From assembly GCA_023230925.1 (NCBI GenBank), contig JALNWK010000013.1, positions 1 through 64,000 of the forward strand: a stretch of DNA of 64,000 bases. The letters run 5' to 3'. The notes beneath the pieces are model-generated. The model made no database searches. It saw only the letters and a list, made by a program, of their open reading frames with translations, and had not been told where the DNA came from. The stretch is from Limnochordia bacterium (GTDB lineage: Bacteria; Bacillota; Limnochordia; DUMW01). The translations under genes and the position numbers were made by a program. How positions within the stretch are numbered: position 1 is the stretch's first letter; the number at the start of each line of letters is the position of its first letter. This document shows positions 1-8,728 of the stretch, piece by piece.

Positions 1-204
1 ATCGATGCGCGCGAATTGCCTGATAACTTTTTCGATAGTTCCCAATACATATGATACTGTGCCTAACGTGCATAAACACTATTCCTTAACCTGGTTTTCC
101 CATCTTAGTTGCGGAAGTGCTGAAAGCGTCCCTTTGGGTGTACTAAGGGTTCAGATTTCGACTGGAGTCAATAATCTTGACCAAAATCTAGGGAAAAATG
201 AGGA

Positions 205-234
205 AATCCAGGCAGGGTTAACCCTGCCTGGATT
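205..234 (-). terminator. Intrinsic terminator of trpB2
   Basis: A 30-bp perfect inverted repeat centred on GTTAAC begins one base after the trpB2 stop codon. In the minus direction it is followed by a T-rich run (TCCTCATTTTT), as expected of an intrinsic terminator. The preceding bases 1-204 hold no gene or motif I can support. Confidence 0.85.
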
Positions 235-1590
235 CTATATCTTGGGTAGTTTGGCAAAGGATTCTTCCAGCTGTTTATCGGGATACTCAAAATCCTGGAG
301 CTGACCGGCCAGGAATGCATCATAGGAAGCCAGATCCAAATAGCCGTTACCACTTAAGCAAAACAGGATGGTTTCCTTTTTGCCTTCTTCCCTGCAACGT
401 AATGCCTCATCGATAGCACCTTTTATCGCATGGGCTGATTCAGGCGCCGGCACAATTCCCTCTGTCTGCGCAAATAATTGCGCGGCTTCGAACACACCTA
501 CTTGTCCTACGGCTTTGGCTTCAATAAAACCATCGGCACAAAGCTGGCTGACTAAGGGTGATGCACCATGGTAACGTAACCCGCCAGCGTGTATACCCGC
601 TGGCATGAAATCATGGCCTAGGGTGTACATAGCTGCAATCGGTGTCAGATGCGCAACATCCCCATAGTCGTAGGCAAATCGTCCCTTGGTCAAAGTCGGA
701 CAGGCCGTAGGCTCTATCGCCACCGTACGGACCTGACGGTCCCCGGCTAGTACATCCATCAAGAAGGGAAAGGCAATACCCCCGAAATTACTTCCGCCCC
801 CGTGGCAGCCTACCACCACGTCGGGATACTCATTAACTTTGGCTAATTGGAGTTTCGCCTCCAAGCCAATAATTGTCTGGTGTAGCAAAACGTGGTTCAA
901 CACACTTCCTAGGGCATACTTGGTGTCATCTCGACTAACCGCATCTTCAACGGCCTCGCTAATAGCGATCCCTAGACTTCCTAAAGAGTCGGGATCTTGT
1001 TCAAAAATCTTTCTCCCTGCTGCAGTCTTGGTACTGGGACTTGCTACTACATCTGCACCCCATAATCTCATCATGGAACGCCGATAGGGTTTTTGCTCGT
1101 AGCTGACCCGTACCATATATACCATGCATTCCATCCCAAAGAAGGAACACGCCAGGCTCAAAGCACTACCCCATTGCCCAGCACCAGTTTCGGTTGCTAG
1201 GCGCTTTACCCCTTCTTGTTTGTTGAAATACGCCTGAGGAATAGCCGTATTGGGCTTATGAGAGCCTGCCGGACTGACCCCTTCGTTTTTGTAGTAAATG
1301 TGTGCTGGGGTTTTCAAAGCAGCCTCCAACCGATGTGCCCGGTACAAAGGAGCAGGTCTCCATAGGGAATAGATATCTAGCACTTCCTCGGGAATATCAA
1401 TCCAACGAGTGGTACTCATTTCCTGCTCAATGAGGCTCTCCGGGAAAATTGGTGCCAATTCCTCCGGTGTAATGGGCTTTTTTGTCTTGGGACTCAATGG
1501 TGGTTTTGGGATGTTGGGCATGTCCGCAGCGATATTGTACCACTGCTTAGGCATTTCCGCTTCTTTCAGTAGGATCTTGGTTCGACTCAT
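235..1590 (-). CDS. trpB2: Tryptophan synthase beta-like protein, TrpB2 type
   Basis: PLP-dependent enzyme that condenses indole with serine (TrpB2 subfamily). At 451 aa it has the TrpB2 length and N-terminal extension; ordinary TrpB is about 400 aa. The PLP lysine is K112 in the GSHKPN motif, and the phosphate-binding glycine loop is in GCHGGGSNFGG. The ATG is preceded by AGAGGAG. It is a single gene with no trpA or other trp gene nearby, so it is more likely a stand-alone indole-salvage enzyme than part of the canonical synthase; that role is inferred from context. It points towards gyrA but is separated from it by yqhV and ylbF. A strong terminator follows directly. Confidence 0.9.
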   Translation of the reverse strand: MSRTKILLKEAEMPKQWYNIAADMPNIPKPPLSPKTKKPITPEELAPIFPESLIEQEMSTTRWIDIPEEVLDIYSLWRPAPLYRAHRLEAALKTPAHIYYKNEGVSPAGSHKPNTAIPQAYFNKQEGVKRLATETGAGQWGSALSLACSFFGMECMVYMVRVSYEQKPYRRSMMRLWGADVVASPSTKTAAGRKIFEQDPDSLGSLGIAISEAVEDAVSRDDTKYALGSVLNHVLLHQTIIGLEAKLQLAKVNEYPDVVVGCHGGGSNFGGIAFPFLMDVLAGDRQVRTVAIEPTACPTLTKGRFAYDYGDVAHLTPIAAMYTLGHDFMPAGIHAGGLRYHGASPLVSQLCADGFIEAKAVGQVGVFEAAQLFAQTEGIVPAPESAHAIKGAIDEALRCREEGKKETILFCLSGNGYLDLASYDAFLAGQLQDFEYPDKQLEESFAKLPKI

Positions 1591-1749
1591 CTCAGGCTCA
1601 TCTCCTCTATGCTAAACTAGGCTCATTTGCTATTTATTCTACCTCTATGCCAGGATTCCTGCTCACCCTACAAAAAAATGCCCCAAGGTCTAAAGTGGCA
1701 TCTTGAGGCATAAACATGTTCTGCAGATCAAACACCGGAGGCCATTACT

Positions 1750-2022
1750 ATGCGGGGACAACTACCGACCATGCTTTACTATATGGCGCTTTGCCGCTTT
1801 CTTGCCGGTATTCTGGAAATACTTGCCGCTTTTCTCATGCTCCATTCCGGTAAGATCATTAGCGCCCTGAAAATCAACGCGCTCCTAGGTCTCATCGGAC
1901 CAATTGTCCTACTCGTAACCAATGTCTTTGGACTTGCGGCAGTCCGAAGCGATCTTCCCCTGCACAAAATATTTATCATCGCCCTTGGTGTTGCACTAGT
2001 TTTTTGGGGAACAACAGGTTAG
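1750..2022 (+). CDS. yqhV: YqhV/DUF2619 family membrane protein
   Basis: A 90-aa hydrophobic protein with three likely membrane segments (about residues 12-32, 41-62 and 72-88). The pattern RFLAGILEILAAFLM, then INALLGLIGPIVLL, matches the YqhV/DUF2619 family of Firmicutes. In Bacillus this family lies beside the spoIIIA genes, but its function is unknown. A GGAGG stands eight bases before the ATG. Its stop overlaps the convergent ylbF-family stop by four bases. Confidence 0.75.
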   Translation: MRGQLPTMLYYMALCRFLAGILEILAAFLMLHSGKIISALKINALLGLIGPIVLLVTNVFGLAAVRSDLPLHKIFIIALGVALVFWGTTG

Positions 2023-2444
2023 CTGTTCGGAGTCCAAAGCTTTGGCTTCCTAAGTGGAACCACATTGCTTTCCTTATCGCTATCGTCTTCCCCGGAGCCA
2101 GCTTCATCAGTACCTTCGACTAATCCTAAGCTGGTTACCAGATTCTCCTGTACTTTCATTAGTAATTCCATCAATTCGTACTGGGCTTCGATGTAGGCCC
2201 GGGCATAGGGATTCATCATCAAAACCTGGAAACGTGTCGCTATCTCTGACTCCTCTTCAGGGGTGATTTCCTCACCCTTTTGCTGTTTCTCTACTAGCTG
2301 CTGCTGAAACTCACCCCAACTTTGTAACATCTTTGTTGGGGCTTCTCGTTTTTCTACATCTGCCTTGGCAACTTGTAGTTTCTGGTACTCATCGGTATTG
2401 CGAATCTCATTAGCTAATTCCAGTACCTTCCGTTGAACGCTCAC
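2019..2444 (-). CDS. YlbF/YmcA family regulator
   Basis: Small helical protein (141 aa) of the YlbF/YmcA (DUF964) family. In B. subtilis these proteins form a complex with YaaT that affects RNase Y activity, competence and sporulation. The core covers about residues 1-105, with the family helix containing MNPYARAYIEAQYEL. The tail is acidic, then basic, and looks disordered. I place the start at the GTG at 2444, six bases after GAGGTG; a GTG at 2453 would overlap that ribosome-binding site. It lies just downstream of gyrA and is probably co-transcribed with it. Which paralogue (YlbF, YmcA or YheA) it represents cannot be settled by eye. Confidence 0.75.
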   Translation of the reverse strand: MSVQRKVLELANEIRNTDEYQKLQVAKADVEKREAPTKMLQSWGEFQQQLVEKQQKGEEITPEEESEIATRFQVLMMNPYARAYIEAQYELMELLMKVQENLVTSLGLVEGTDEAGSGEDDSDKESNVVPLRKPKLWTPNS

Positions 2445-2467
2445 GTTTATCACCTCAAGTCCCTTTC

Positions 2468-4954
2468 TCAGAAGGGGATCTCTTCATTCCGCATAGACCC
2501 ATCGCCGTCTTCTTCATCCTCCTCGTCAGTTTCGGCTACTAACGCAACAGCGACTATCTCATCTTTGTCCTGAAGGCGCATCATTCTAACTCCTTGGGTA
2601 CTTCGCCCTTGTCGTGGAATATCGTCCACTTTCATGCGAATCATAATCCCTTCGGAAGTAATCATCATCACTTCCTGATGCTCCATAACTACCTGTACAC
2701 CAATGATCGGCCCATTCTTCTCAATGATATTTAGGGTCCTTACTCCCTTGCCTCCCCGGGAAATTGCCCGGTATTCCTTGAGCAGGGTTCGTTTACCATA
2801 ACCCTTTTCTGTAACCACAAGGAGATCCGCATCTTCAAAAACAATCCCTCCGGCTACAACATAATCCCCTGGTCTTAGGTCAATCCCCTTGACACCAGCG
2901 GTCGCCCGACCGGTATGGCGCACTTGCTCTTCGGGGAAACGAATGGCCTGACCTTGATGGGTCACTAGAATAATCTCCCGTTTGCCGTCGGTAAGAAATA
3001 CACCGGCTAGTTCATCGTCATCCCGGAGATTTATTCCAATAAGGCCAGCACTCCTTGGGGAATCGTATTCACTTAAGGCTGTCTTCTTAACTTGCCCATT
3101 CTTGGTGATCATTACCAGATAATGATCCTCATCGTAATCATCAATGGGGAATATCGTCTTGATGTATTCCTTGGGACCTAGCTGCAGCAGATTTACAATT
3201 GCAGTACCCCTAGCGGTACGACCTGATTCCGGTATTTCGTAGGCCTTTAGTCGATATACCTGGCCACGATTACTGAAGAACAGGATATAGGAATGCGTGG
3301 TCGTGGTAAATAGGTGTTCTACAAAATCCTCCTCCCGGGTGTTCATGGCGATGATTCCCCGGCCTCCCCGGCGTTGACTTTTATAACTTGTTAAGGGCAG
3401 TCGTTTGACATACCCGTAGTGGGTCATGGTCACCACGATATCTTCCTTCGTGATTAGATCTTCAATATCAATTGCTCCAGGATCAAAGCTAATCTGAGTA
3501 CGTCTGGGTGTATTGTATTTCGCTTTAATCTCCAAGAGCTCCTCTTTAACGATCTCAAAGAGCCTAGTCTCAGAGGCTAAAATACCTTCTAGATTACCGA
3601 TGCGGTCCGTCAACTCTTGGTGCTCTTGCTCAATCTTGATCTGCTCTAGGCCGGTTAAACGCCGCAGACGCATATCCAAAATCGCAACGGCCTGAGTCTC
3701 AGTCATGCTAAACTTGTCAATCAGTTGGGTTTTGGCCATCTCATCGTTTTGTGATTGACGAATAATCGCAATCACTTCATCGATATTCGCAAGGGCGATC
3801 CGTAACCCTTCTACAATGTGTAACCGTTCTTTGGCCTTCCGTAACTGGAATCTGGTTCGACGGGTCACCACTTCTTTTTGATACTGCAAGTAGTGCCACA
3901 GCATTTGTTTTAGGGTGAGTACCTTTGGCTCATCATCTACTAACGCAAGCATGATCGCTCCAAAGGTATCTTCTAAGGGCGTCTGTTTGTATAGGCAATT
4001 AAGCACAACATTTGGACTCGCATCCCGTTTTATTTCAATAACAATGCGTAGTCCATTGCGATCCGATTCATCTCTAAGTGCTGATATGCCCTCTATTTTT
4101 TTATCCCTGACTAGAGCCGCAATTTTCTCTACCAAGGACGCTTTATTCACCTGATAGGGAATCTCATCAATGATGATCTGATGGCGATTTCCAGAGAGAG
4201 GTTCAATCCTGGCCTTGGCCCGAACACGAATGCGACCTCTTCCCGTAGTATAGGCTTCCTTGATTCCCTCGGTACCCAAGATAATACCACCGGTGGGAAA
4301 GTCTGGTCCTTTAACAAAAGCCATTAGCTCTTCAATAGTCGCCTGGGGGTTATTCACAAGATAAACCAACGCATCCACGACTTCCCCAAGGTTATGGGGT
4401 GGGATTTTTGTGGCCATCCCAACAGCAATCCCCTCTGACCCGTTAACAAGTAAGTTGGGAAAACGTGATGGCAATGAAAGAGGCTGCTCTAGACTACCGT
4501 CAAAGTTTGGTCCAAAATCCACTGTATCCTGATCAATTTCCCGCAGCATCTCCATAGCCAATCGAGATAGCCGTGCCTCGGTATAACGCATGGCAGCAGG
4601 TGGATCCCCGTCCATAGAACCGAAGTTACCATGACCTTCAACTAACGGGTCCCGATAGGAGAAATCTTGAGCCATACGCACCATCGCGTCATAAATGGCA
4701 CTATCACCGTGGGGATGATACTTACCCATAACCTCTCCTACAATACGCGCCGACTTCTTAAATGGCCGGTTAAAGGCTAAATTTAGCTCGCTCATAGAAT
4801 ACAAGATGCGTCTTTGTACTGGCTTCAAACCATCTCGCACATCGGGAAGGGCCCTATCCACAATTACACTCATCGCATAATCTAGATAGGATCGCTTCAT
4901 CTCTTGCTCTATGTCTCGCTCGATTACTCGCCCGCCTTCAAAGTTCAGTTCCAT
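2468..4954 (-). CDS. gyrA: DNA gyrase subunit A
   Basis: DNA cleavage and rejoining subunit of gyrase (A2B2), which introduces negative supercoils. The active-site tyrosine is Y124 in AAMRYTEARLS. The quinolone-resistance region HPHGDSAIYD has wild-type-like Ser85 and Asp89. The C-terminal beta-pinwheel carries the GyrA box QRRGGRG, so this is gyrase and not ParC. A highly acidic tail closes the protein. I prefer the ATG at 4954, eleven bases after AGGGAG; the GTG at 4966 abuts that Shine-Dalgarno. It lies 33 bases downstream of gyrB in the same operon. Confidence 0.97.
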   Translation of the reverse strand: MELNFEGGRVIERDIEQEMKRSYLDYAMSVIVDRALPDVRDGLKPVQRRILYSMSELNLAFNRPFKKSARIVGEVMGKYHPHGDSAIYDAMVRMAQDFSYRDPLVEGHGNFGSMDGDPPAAMRYTEARLSRLAMEMLREIDQDTVDFGPNFDGSLEQPLSLPSRFPNLLVNGSEGIAVGMATKIPPHNLGEVVDALVYLVNNPQATIEELMAFVKGPDFPTGGIILGTEGIKEAYTTGRGRIRVRAKARIEPLSGNRHQIIIDEIPYQVNKASLVEKIAALVRDKKIEGISALRDESDRNGLRIVIEIKRDASPNVVLNCLYKQTPLEDTFGAIMLALVDDEPKVLTLKQMLWHYLQYQKEVVTRRTRFQLRKAKERLHIVEGLRIALANIDEVIAIIRQSQNDEMAKTQLIDKFSMTETQAVAILDMRLRRLTGLEQIKIEQEHQELTDRIGNLEGILASETRLFEIVKEELLEIKAKYNTPRRTQISFDPGAIDIEDLITKEDIVVTMTHYGYVKRLPLTSYKSQRRGGRGIIAMNTREEDFVEHLFTTTTHSYILFFSNRGQVYRLKAYEIPESGRTARGTAIVNLLQLGPKEYIKTIFPIDDYDEDHYLVMITKNGQVKKTALSEYDSPRSAGLIGINLRDDDELAGVFLTDGKREIILVTHQGQAIRFPEEQVRHTGRATAGVKGIDLRPGDYVVAGGIVFEDADLLVVTEKGYGKRTLLKEYRAISRGGKGVRTLNIIEKNGPIIGVQVVMEHQEVMMITSEGIMIRMKVDDIPRQGRSTQGVRMMRLQDKDEIVAVALVAETDEEDEEDGDGSMRNEEIPF

Positions 4955-4987
4955 TCGTATTTCCACTCCCTACAAATCCATCCCCGG

Positions 4988-6907
4988 CTAAACATCCAAG
5001 TTCTCCACTTCTTTGGCATGTTGATTAATGAAGTCCCGCCGGGGCTCGACCTTCTCGCCCATGAGAGTAGAGAAGATCTCATCGGCGGCGACGGCATCTT
5101 CCAGCTCCAATTTCACAGTGGTCCGCGTCTGAGGGTTCATGGTCGTCGTCCAAAGCTGTTCTGCATTCATTTCTCCAAGACCCTTGTAGCGCTGGATCGC
5201 AACTCCGTCCCGACCAATCCGATCTAGCAAGTTATCTAACTCCTTATCGGAGTATAGATAGTGTTCTTCCTTCTTACCCTTTTTTACATAGTATAACGGC
5301 GGCATAGCAATATAGATATGACCATTGGTAATCAACGGCTTCATGAATCGATAGAAAAACGTCAACAAAAGGGTCCTAATGTGTGCACCGTCTACATCCG
5401 CGTCTGTCATTAACACGATATGACCATACCTGAGTTTCCCAAGGTCAAAATCCTCGCCGATCCCCGTGCCAATGGCCGTAATCATGGCTCTAATCTCTGC
5501 ATTAGCAAGTATCCGGTCCATGCGTGCCTTTTCAACATTGAGGATCTTACCTCGCAGGGGCATAATGGCCTGAAAATGCCGCTCACGTCCTTGCTTGGCC
5601 GTACCACCGGCGGAGTCTCCTTCCACTAAGTAGAGCTCACATTCATCCGGATTGGTTGACGTACAATCGGCAAGCTTACCTGGGAGACTACTGACCTCCA
5701 AGGCATTCTTCCGGCGGGTAAGCTCCCGAGCTTTCCGTGCTGCTTGTCTGGCCCGACAAGAAGCTAAGGCCTTTTCAATAATCTGCCGAGCTTGCTGGGG
5801 ATGCTCCTCCAGATAAATCCCAAGCTTCTCTGTCAAAGCAGACTCCACCACTCCCCTAACCTCGGAGTTACCTAGCTTTCCCTTGGTCTGGCCTTCAAAC
5901 TGCGGCTCTGGGAGCCACACACTCATCACTGCGGTACATCCTTCTCGCACGTCTTCTCCAGCTAGGTTCTCTTCCTTTTCCCGAAGCAAATTATTCTTAC
6001 GGGCATAATCGTTTATCGTTCTGGTTAATCCGGAACGAAAACCACTCAGATGGGTACCGCCTTCGTGGGTATGAATGTTATTAACAAAACTGTAGATACC
6101 CTCACTATAGCTATTCGTGTATTGAATTGCCACTTCCAGCTCAACATCATCTATTTGATGTTCGAAATAAATCACATCGTTGTGTATGGCGTTCTTAGTC
6201 TTATTCAATTGCTCGACAAAGGAGACTATACCACCATCATACTTGAAAAGACAATGCCGTCCAGTTCTCTCATCGTATATCTCAATGCGCACGCCCTTAT
6301 TCAAGAAAGCAAGTTCCCTTACTCGATTAATGATTAGGTCTACATCAAAACGAACTGTCTCAAAAATTAAGGGATCTGGCTTGAAGAGAATAATAGTCCC
6401 TGTTTCGGTCGTATCGCCAATGACTTCTAAGTCCTGAACAGCAACTCCCCGTTGGAAACGTTGGCGATGGATTTTCCCGTTTCTCTTGATTACTACCTCC
6501 AGGGATTCACTTAGGGCATTAACTACCGATACACCAACTCCGTGTAGTCCACCTGAAACCCTGTAGGCGGAACCTTCTTGGCCGAATTTGCCTCCAGCGT
6601 GCAATACTGTCAGCACTACTTCCACAGTAGGCCTATTCATCTTGGGATGAATAGCCACAGGAATACCCCGGCCGTTGTCAATCACCCGCAAATAACCGTC
6701 GGCACCGATCTCAACCCTGATCAAATCGCAGAATCCGGCCATGGCCTCATCGATACTGTTATCAATGACTTCATAGAAAAGCTGCATCAGGCCCTTTTCA
6801 TCGGTGCTTCCGATGTACATTCCGGGACGTTTTCTGACAGCTTCCAGACCCTCCAAGACTTGGATCTGTTCAGCTTCGTATGTTTCCTTTGGCTTATCAA
6901 AACCCAT
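4988..6907 (-). CDS. gyrB: DNA gyrase subunit B
   Basis: ATPase subunit of gyrase, 639 aa. The GHKL ATPase shows the catalytic Glu in IDNSIDEAMAG, the glycine-rich RVSGGLHGVG and, earlier, the RPGMYIGS N-terminal motif. The Toprim domain has EGDSAGGTAKQGR and the Mg-binding DADVDGAHIRTL. The end (FINQHAKEVENLDV) is the standard GyrB tail. The ATG has GGAGGAAA upstream. A consensus promoter lies about 95 bases upstream, so gyrB-gyrA can be transcribed independently of dnaN-recF. Confidence 0.97.
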   Translation of the reverse strand: MGFDKPKETYEAEQIQVLEGLEAVRKRPGMYIGSTDEKGLMQLFYEVIDNSIDEAMAGFCDLIRVEIGADGYLRVIDNGRGIPVAIHPKMNRPTVEVVLTVLHAGGKFGQEGSAYRVSGGLHGVGVSVVNALSESLEVVIKRNGKIHRQRFQRGVAVQDLEVIGDTTETGTIILFKPDPLIFETVRFDVDLIINRVRELAFLNKGVRIEIYDERTGRHCLFKYDGGIVSFVEQLNKTKNAIHNDVIYFEHQIDDVELEVAIQYTNSYSEGIYSFVNNIHTHEGGTHLSGFRSGLTRTINDYARKNNLLREKEENLAGEDVREGCTAVMSVWLPEPQFEGQTKGKLGNSEVRGVVESALTEKLGIYLEEHPQQARQIIEKALASCRARQAARKARELTRRKNALEVSSLPGKLADCTSTNPDECELYLVEGDSAGGTAKQGRERHFQAIMPLRGKILNVEKARMDRILANAEIRAMITAIGTGIGEDFDLGKLRYGHIVLMTDADVDGAHIRTLLLTFFYRFMKPLITNGHIYIAMPPLYYVKKGKKEEHYLYSDKELDNLLDRIGRDGVAIQRYKGLGEMNAEQLWTTTMNPQTRTTVKLELEDAVAADEIFSTLMGEKVEPRRDFINQHAKEVENLDV

Positions 6908-7001
6908 TTTTGCATTTCCTCCACTGCCAACTACTGATCGCGGAAAAACAGGGCATCCTCCCGCGGAGTGCCTTGTCGACTACATTCCCACAATCAATAA
7001 A

Positions 7002-7030
7002 ATTCTAGTACATTGGGGGGTCTTTGTCAA
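7002..7030 (-). promoter_or_regulatory. Sigma-A promoter of gyrBA
   Basis: On the minus strand TTGACA (7025-7030), exactly 17 bases, then TAGAAT (7002-7007). This is nearly perfect consensus. It gives gyrB a leader of about 90 bases, so gyrBA need not depend on the dnaN-recF transcript. Confidence 0.85.
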
Positions 7031-7087
7031 CTTAACCCGTGGTTAGTTTAACCTTTACATTCGATGTCTAAGTGTACAGAGGATTAA

Positions 7088-7336
7088 CTAGGGTAAGTTA
7101 GTAATGTACTCGAGTCTACGTCTTAAGGTTGCCACACTAATTGGTGATACATAAACTTCCTGCTCCAACAAAACCAGGGTCCGAGGCTTAGATCCCAAAT
7201 GGACCACAAAGCCCTCTTCGTGGGCAGTATTAATAAATTGACGGTTGGCTCGGTAGTTTGCAAGATCCTGGATACCAATCAAGGCTACAATTTTGCTAAC
7301 GGGAACAATGACATCTTGACCAATGTGTAAGTACAC
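7088..7336 (-). CDS. remB: Extracellular matrix regulator RemB/YaaB (DUF370)
   Basis: An 82-aa DUF370 protein: N-terminal MYLHIGQDVIVPVSKIVALI, a middle EEGFVVHLG segment and C-terminal SPISVATLRRRL are the family hallmarks. In B. subtilis remB (yaaB) sits in the same place between recF and gyrB. The related RemA is a DNA-binding activator of matrix genes; the job of RemB is less clear. It has a GTG start and follows recF by 17 bases, so the two are probably co-transcribed. Confidence 0.88.
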   Translation of the reverse strand: MYLHIGQDVIVPVSKIVALIGIQDLANYRANRQFINTAHEEGFVVHLGSKPRTLVLLEQEVYVSPISVATLRRRLEYITNLP

Positions 7337-7353
7337 TACGTTTTAACCCCCTG

Positions 7354-8508
7354 CTAAAACTTCTCAACTTGTTCTAGTCTTCCCTCACTAATATGACTGA
7401 TTTGTGCCCCTGCAAGACTCCTTTTGTCTAGGCTCCCAAGGTCCGTTGTCGTCAAAAAAATCTGGGTATCTTGACTAATATGCATCAGGAAACGTTCACA
7501 ACGGTTTTGATCCAGCTCGCTTAACACATCGTCTAGCAGGAGTAACGGTCTTTCCTCCTGGGCTTGGGCTACATAATTCAGTTCCGCAAGCTTACTAGCA
7601 AGCACCGCAGTTCGTTGCTGACCTTGGGAACCATAGATACGGGCATCTTTACTGTTGATTAGGAAAATCAGATCGTCCCGCTGTGGCCCCACGAGAGTCA
7701 TTTTTTGTATCCTTTCCAGTGACTTCTTCTCCTCCAACTGGTGTGTGAAGATCCCCCGAAGTTTATCCTTGCTATAGGGAGCTCCTTTTTCAGCACGGGC
7801 AATCATATACTCCCTTTGCTCCCTAAGAAAGAAAGGCAGATATATAACTCTAAGGTCTTCGGTACCTGAAATTGACCGGTGAGCAACGGAGGCAAATTCA
7901 CTGATCATATCTACCGCTTCCATGCGGCGCTCCATGATGTCAACGCCCACTGTCACTAACTGTTCATCCCAAATGTCCATTTGGTCAAAATGACCCTTTT
8001 TTAAGGCCAAATTCCGTTGGGCAAGGACCTTATTGTACTTTTGAAGCTGATGGCGAAAATACTTATTAGCCAAGGCAATCTGGAGGTCCAAATACCGACG
8101 CCGGGCCGAAGGTGACCCCTTAACTAAATTCAGATCATCCGGGGAGAACAAAACCGCAGATAATCTGCCAAAGACATCCAGGGCACTAGCAAGCCTCTTC
8201 GACCCCACCCAAATCTGTTTTCTCTTCCCGCGGGTCAAGACCACACATATTTTCGTACTAGTCTGGCTGTAGGCTACCTCCCCTTCTAGGTACGCCTCAT
8301 CCCCTTGCCAATTAATCAATTCATCTTCTTTGTACGCCCGTTGGGATGAAGCTGTAGCTAAAAAGTAAACCCCTTCAAGGAGATTTGTTTTGCCTTGCCC
8401 GTTATTGCCGACAAATACGTTTAAATGTGGACTCGGACAGTACAAGATCTCCTTTATATTGCGAAATCCGCGCATTTGCAAACGATCTAACCGCAAAAAA
8501 TGCATCAT
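7354..8508 (-). CDS. recF: DNA replication and repair protein RecF
   Basis: SMC-like ATPase that helps load RecA at gaps with RecO and RecR. Walker A is GNNGQGKTN near residues 34-42. The signature and Walker B region is RPLLLLDDVLSELD near residue 335, and QGQQRT is the ABC signature. The 384-aa length is normal. The ATG at 8508 overlaps the end of yaaA by four bases, suggesting translational coupling. The GGAGG lies right against that ATG, so a TTG at 8496 (MRLDRLQMRGFRN) is a reasonable alternative start. Confidence 0.95.
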   Translation of the reverse strand: MMHFLRLDRLQMRGFRNIKEILYCPSPHLNVFVGNNGQGKTNLLEGVYFLATASSQRAYKEDELINWQGDEAYLEGEVAYSQTSTKICVVLTRGKRKQIWVGSKRLASALDVFGRLSAVLFSPDDLNLVKGSPSARRRYLDLQIALANKYFRHQLQKYNKVLAQRNLALKKGHFDQMDIWDEQLVTVGVDIMERRMEAVDMISEFASVAHRSISGTEDLRVIYLPFFLREQREYMIARAEKGAPYSKDKLRGIFTHQLEEKKSLERIQKMTLVGPQRDDLIFLINSKDARIYGSQGQQRTAVLASKLAELNYVAQAQEERPLLLLDDVLSELDQNRCERFLMHISQDTQIFLTTTDLGSLDKRSLAGAQISHISEGRLEQVEKF

Positions 8509-8726
8509 CCTCCATTTTCTTTAACGACCCTTACCGTACCAACCTGGGTAACATCAACAATATCACCGGGCACAACTTGTTTGCTACGATGCACCTCAAC
8601 CTGCTCATTAACCTGTACTTGTCCATCTTGAATCAACTGCTTTGCAATACCACCACTTATTCCAAACGCCCATTTCAAAAGTCCCTGCAAAGCAATGCTA
8701 TCTGTGTATATCGACACTTCTTTCAA
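8505..8726 (-). CDS. yaaA: S4-domain RNA-binding protein YaaA
   Basis: A 73-aa single S4 domain with the signature GISGGIAKQLIQDGQVQVNE and the second motif PGDIVDV. In Firmicutes this small protein (YaaA/RlbA type) lies invariably between dnaN and recF and is thought to bind ribosomal RNA during ribosome assembly. It has a TTG start with AGGGGAAA upstream. It starts two bases after the dnaN stop and overlaps recF by four bases, so dnaN-yaaA-recF is one operon. Confidence 0.88.
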   Translation of the reverse strand: MKEVSIYTDSIALQGLLKWAFGISGGIAKQLIQDGQVQVNEQVEVHRSKQVVPGDIVDVTQVGTVRVVKENGG

Positions 8727-8728
8727 AA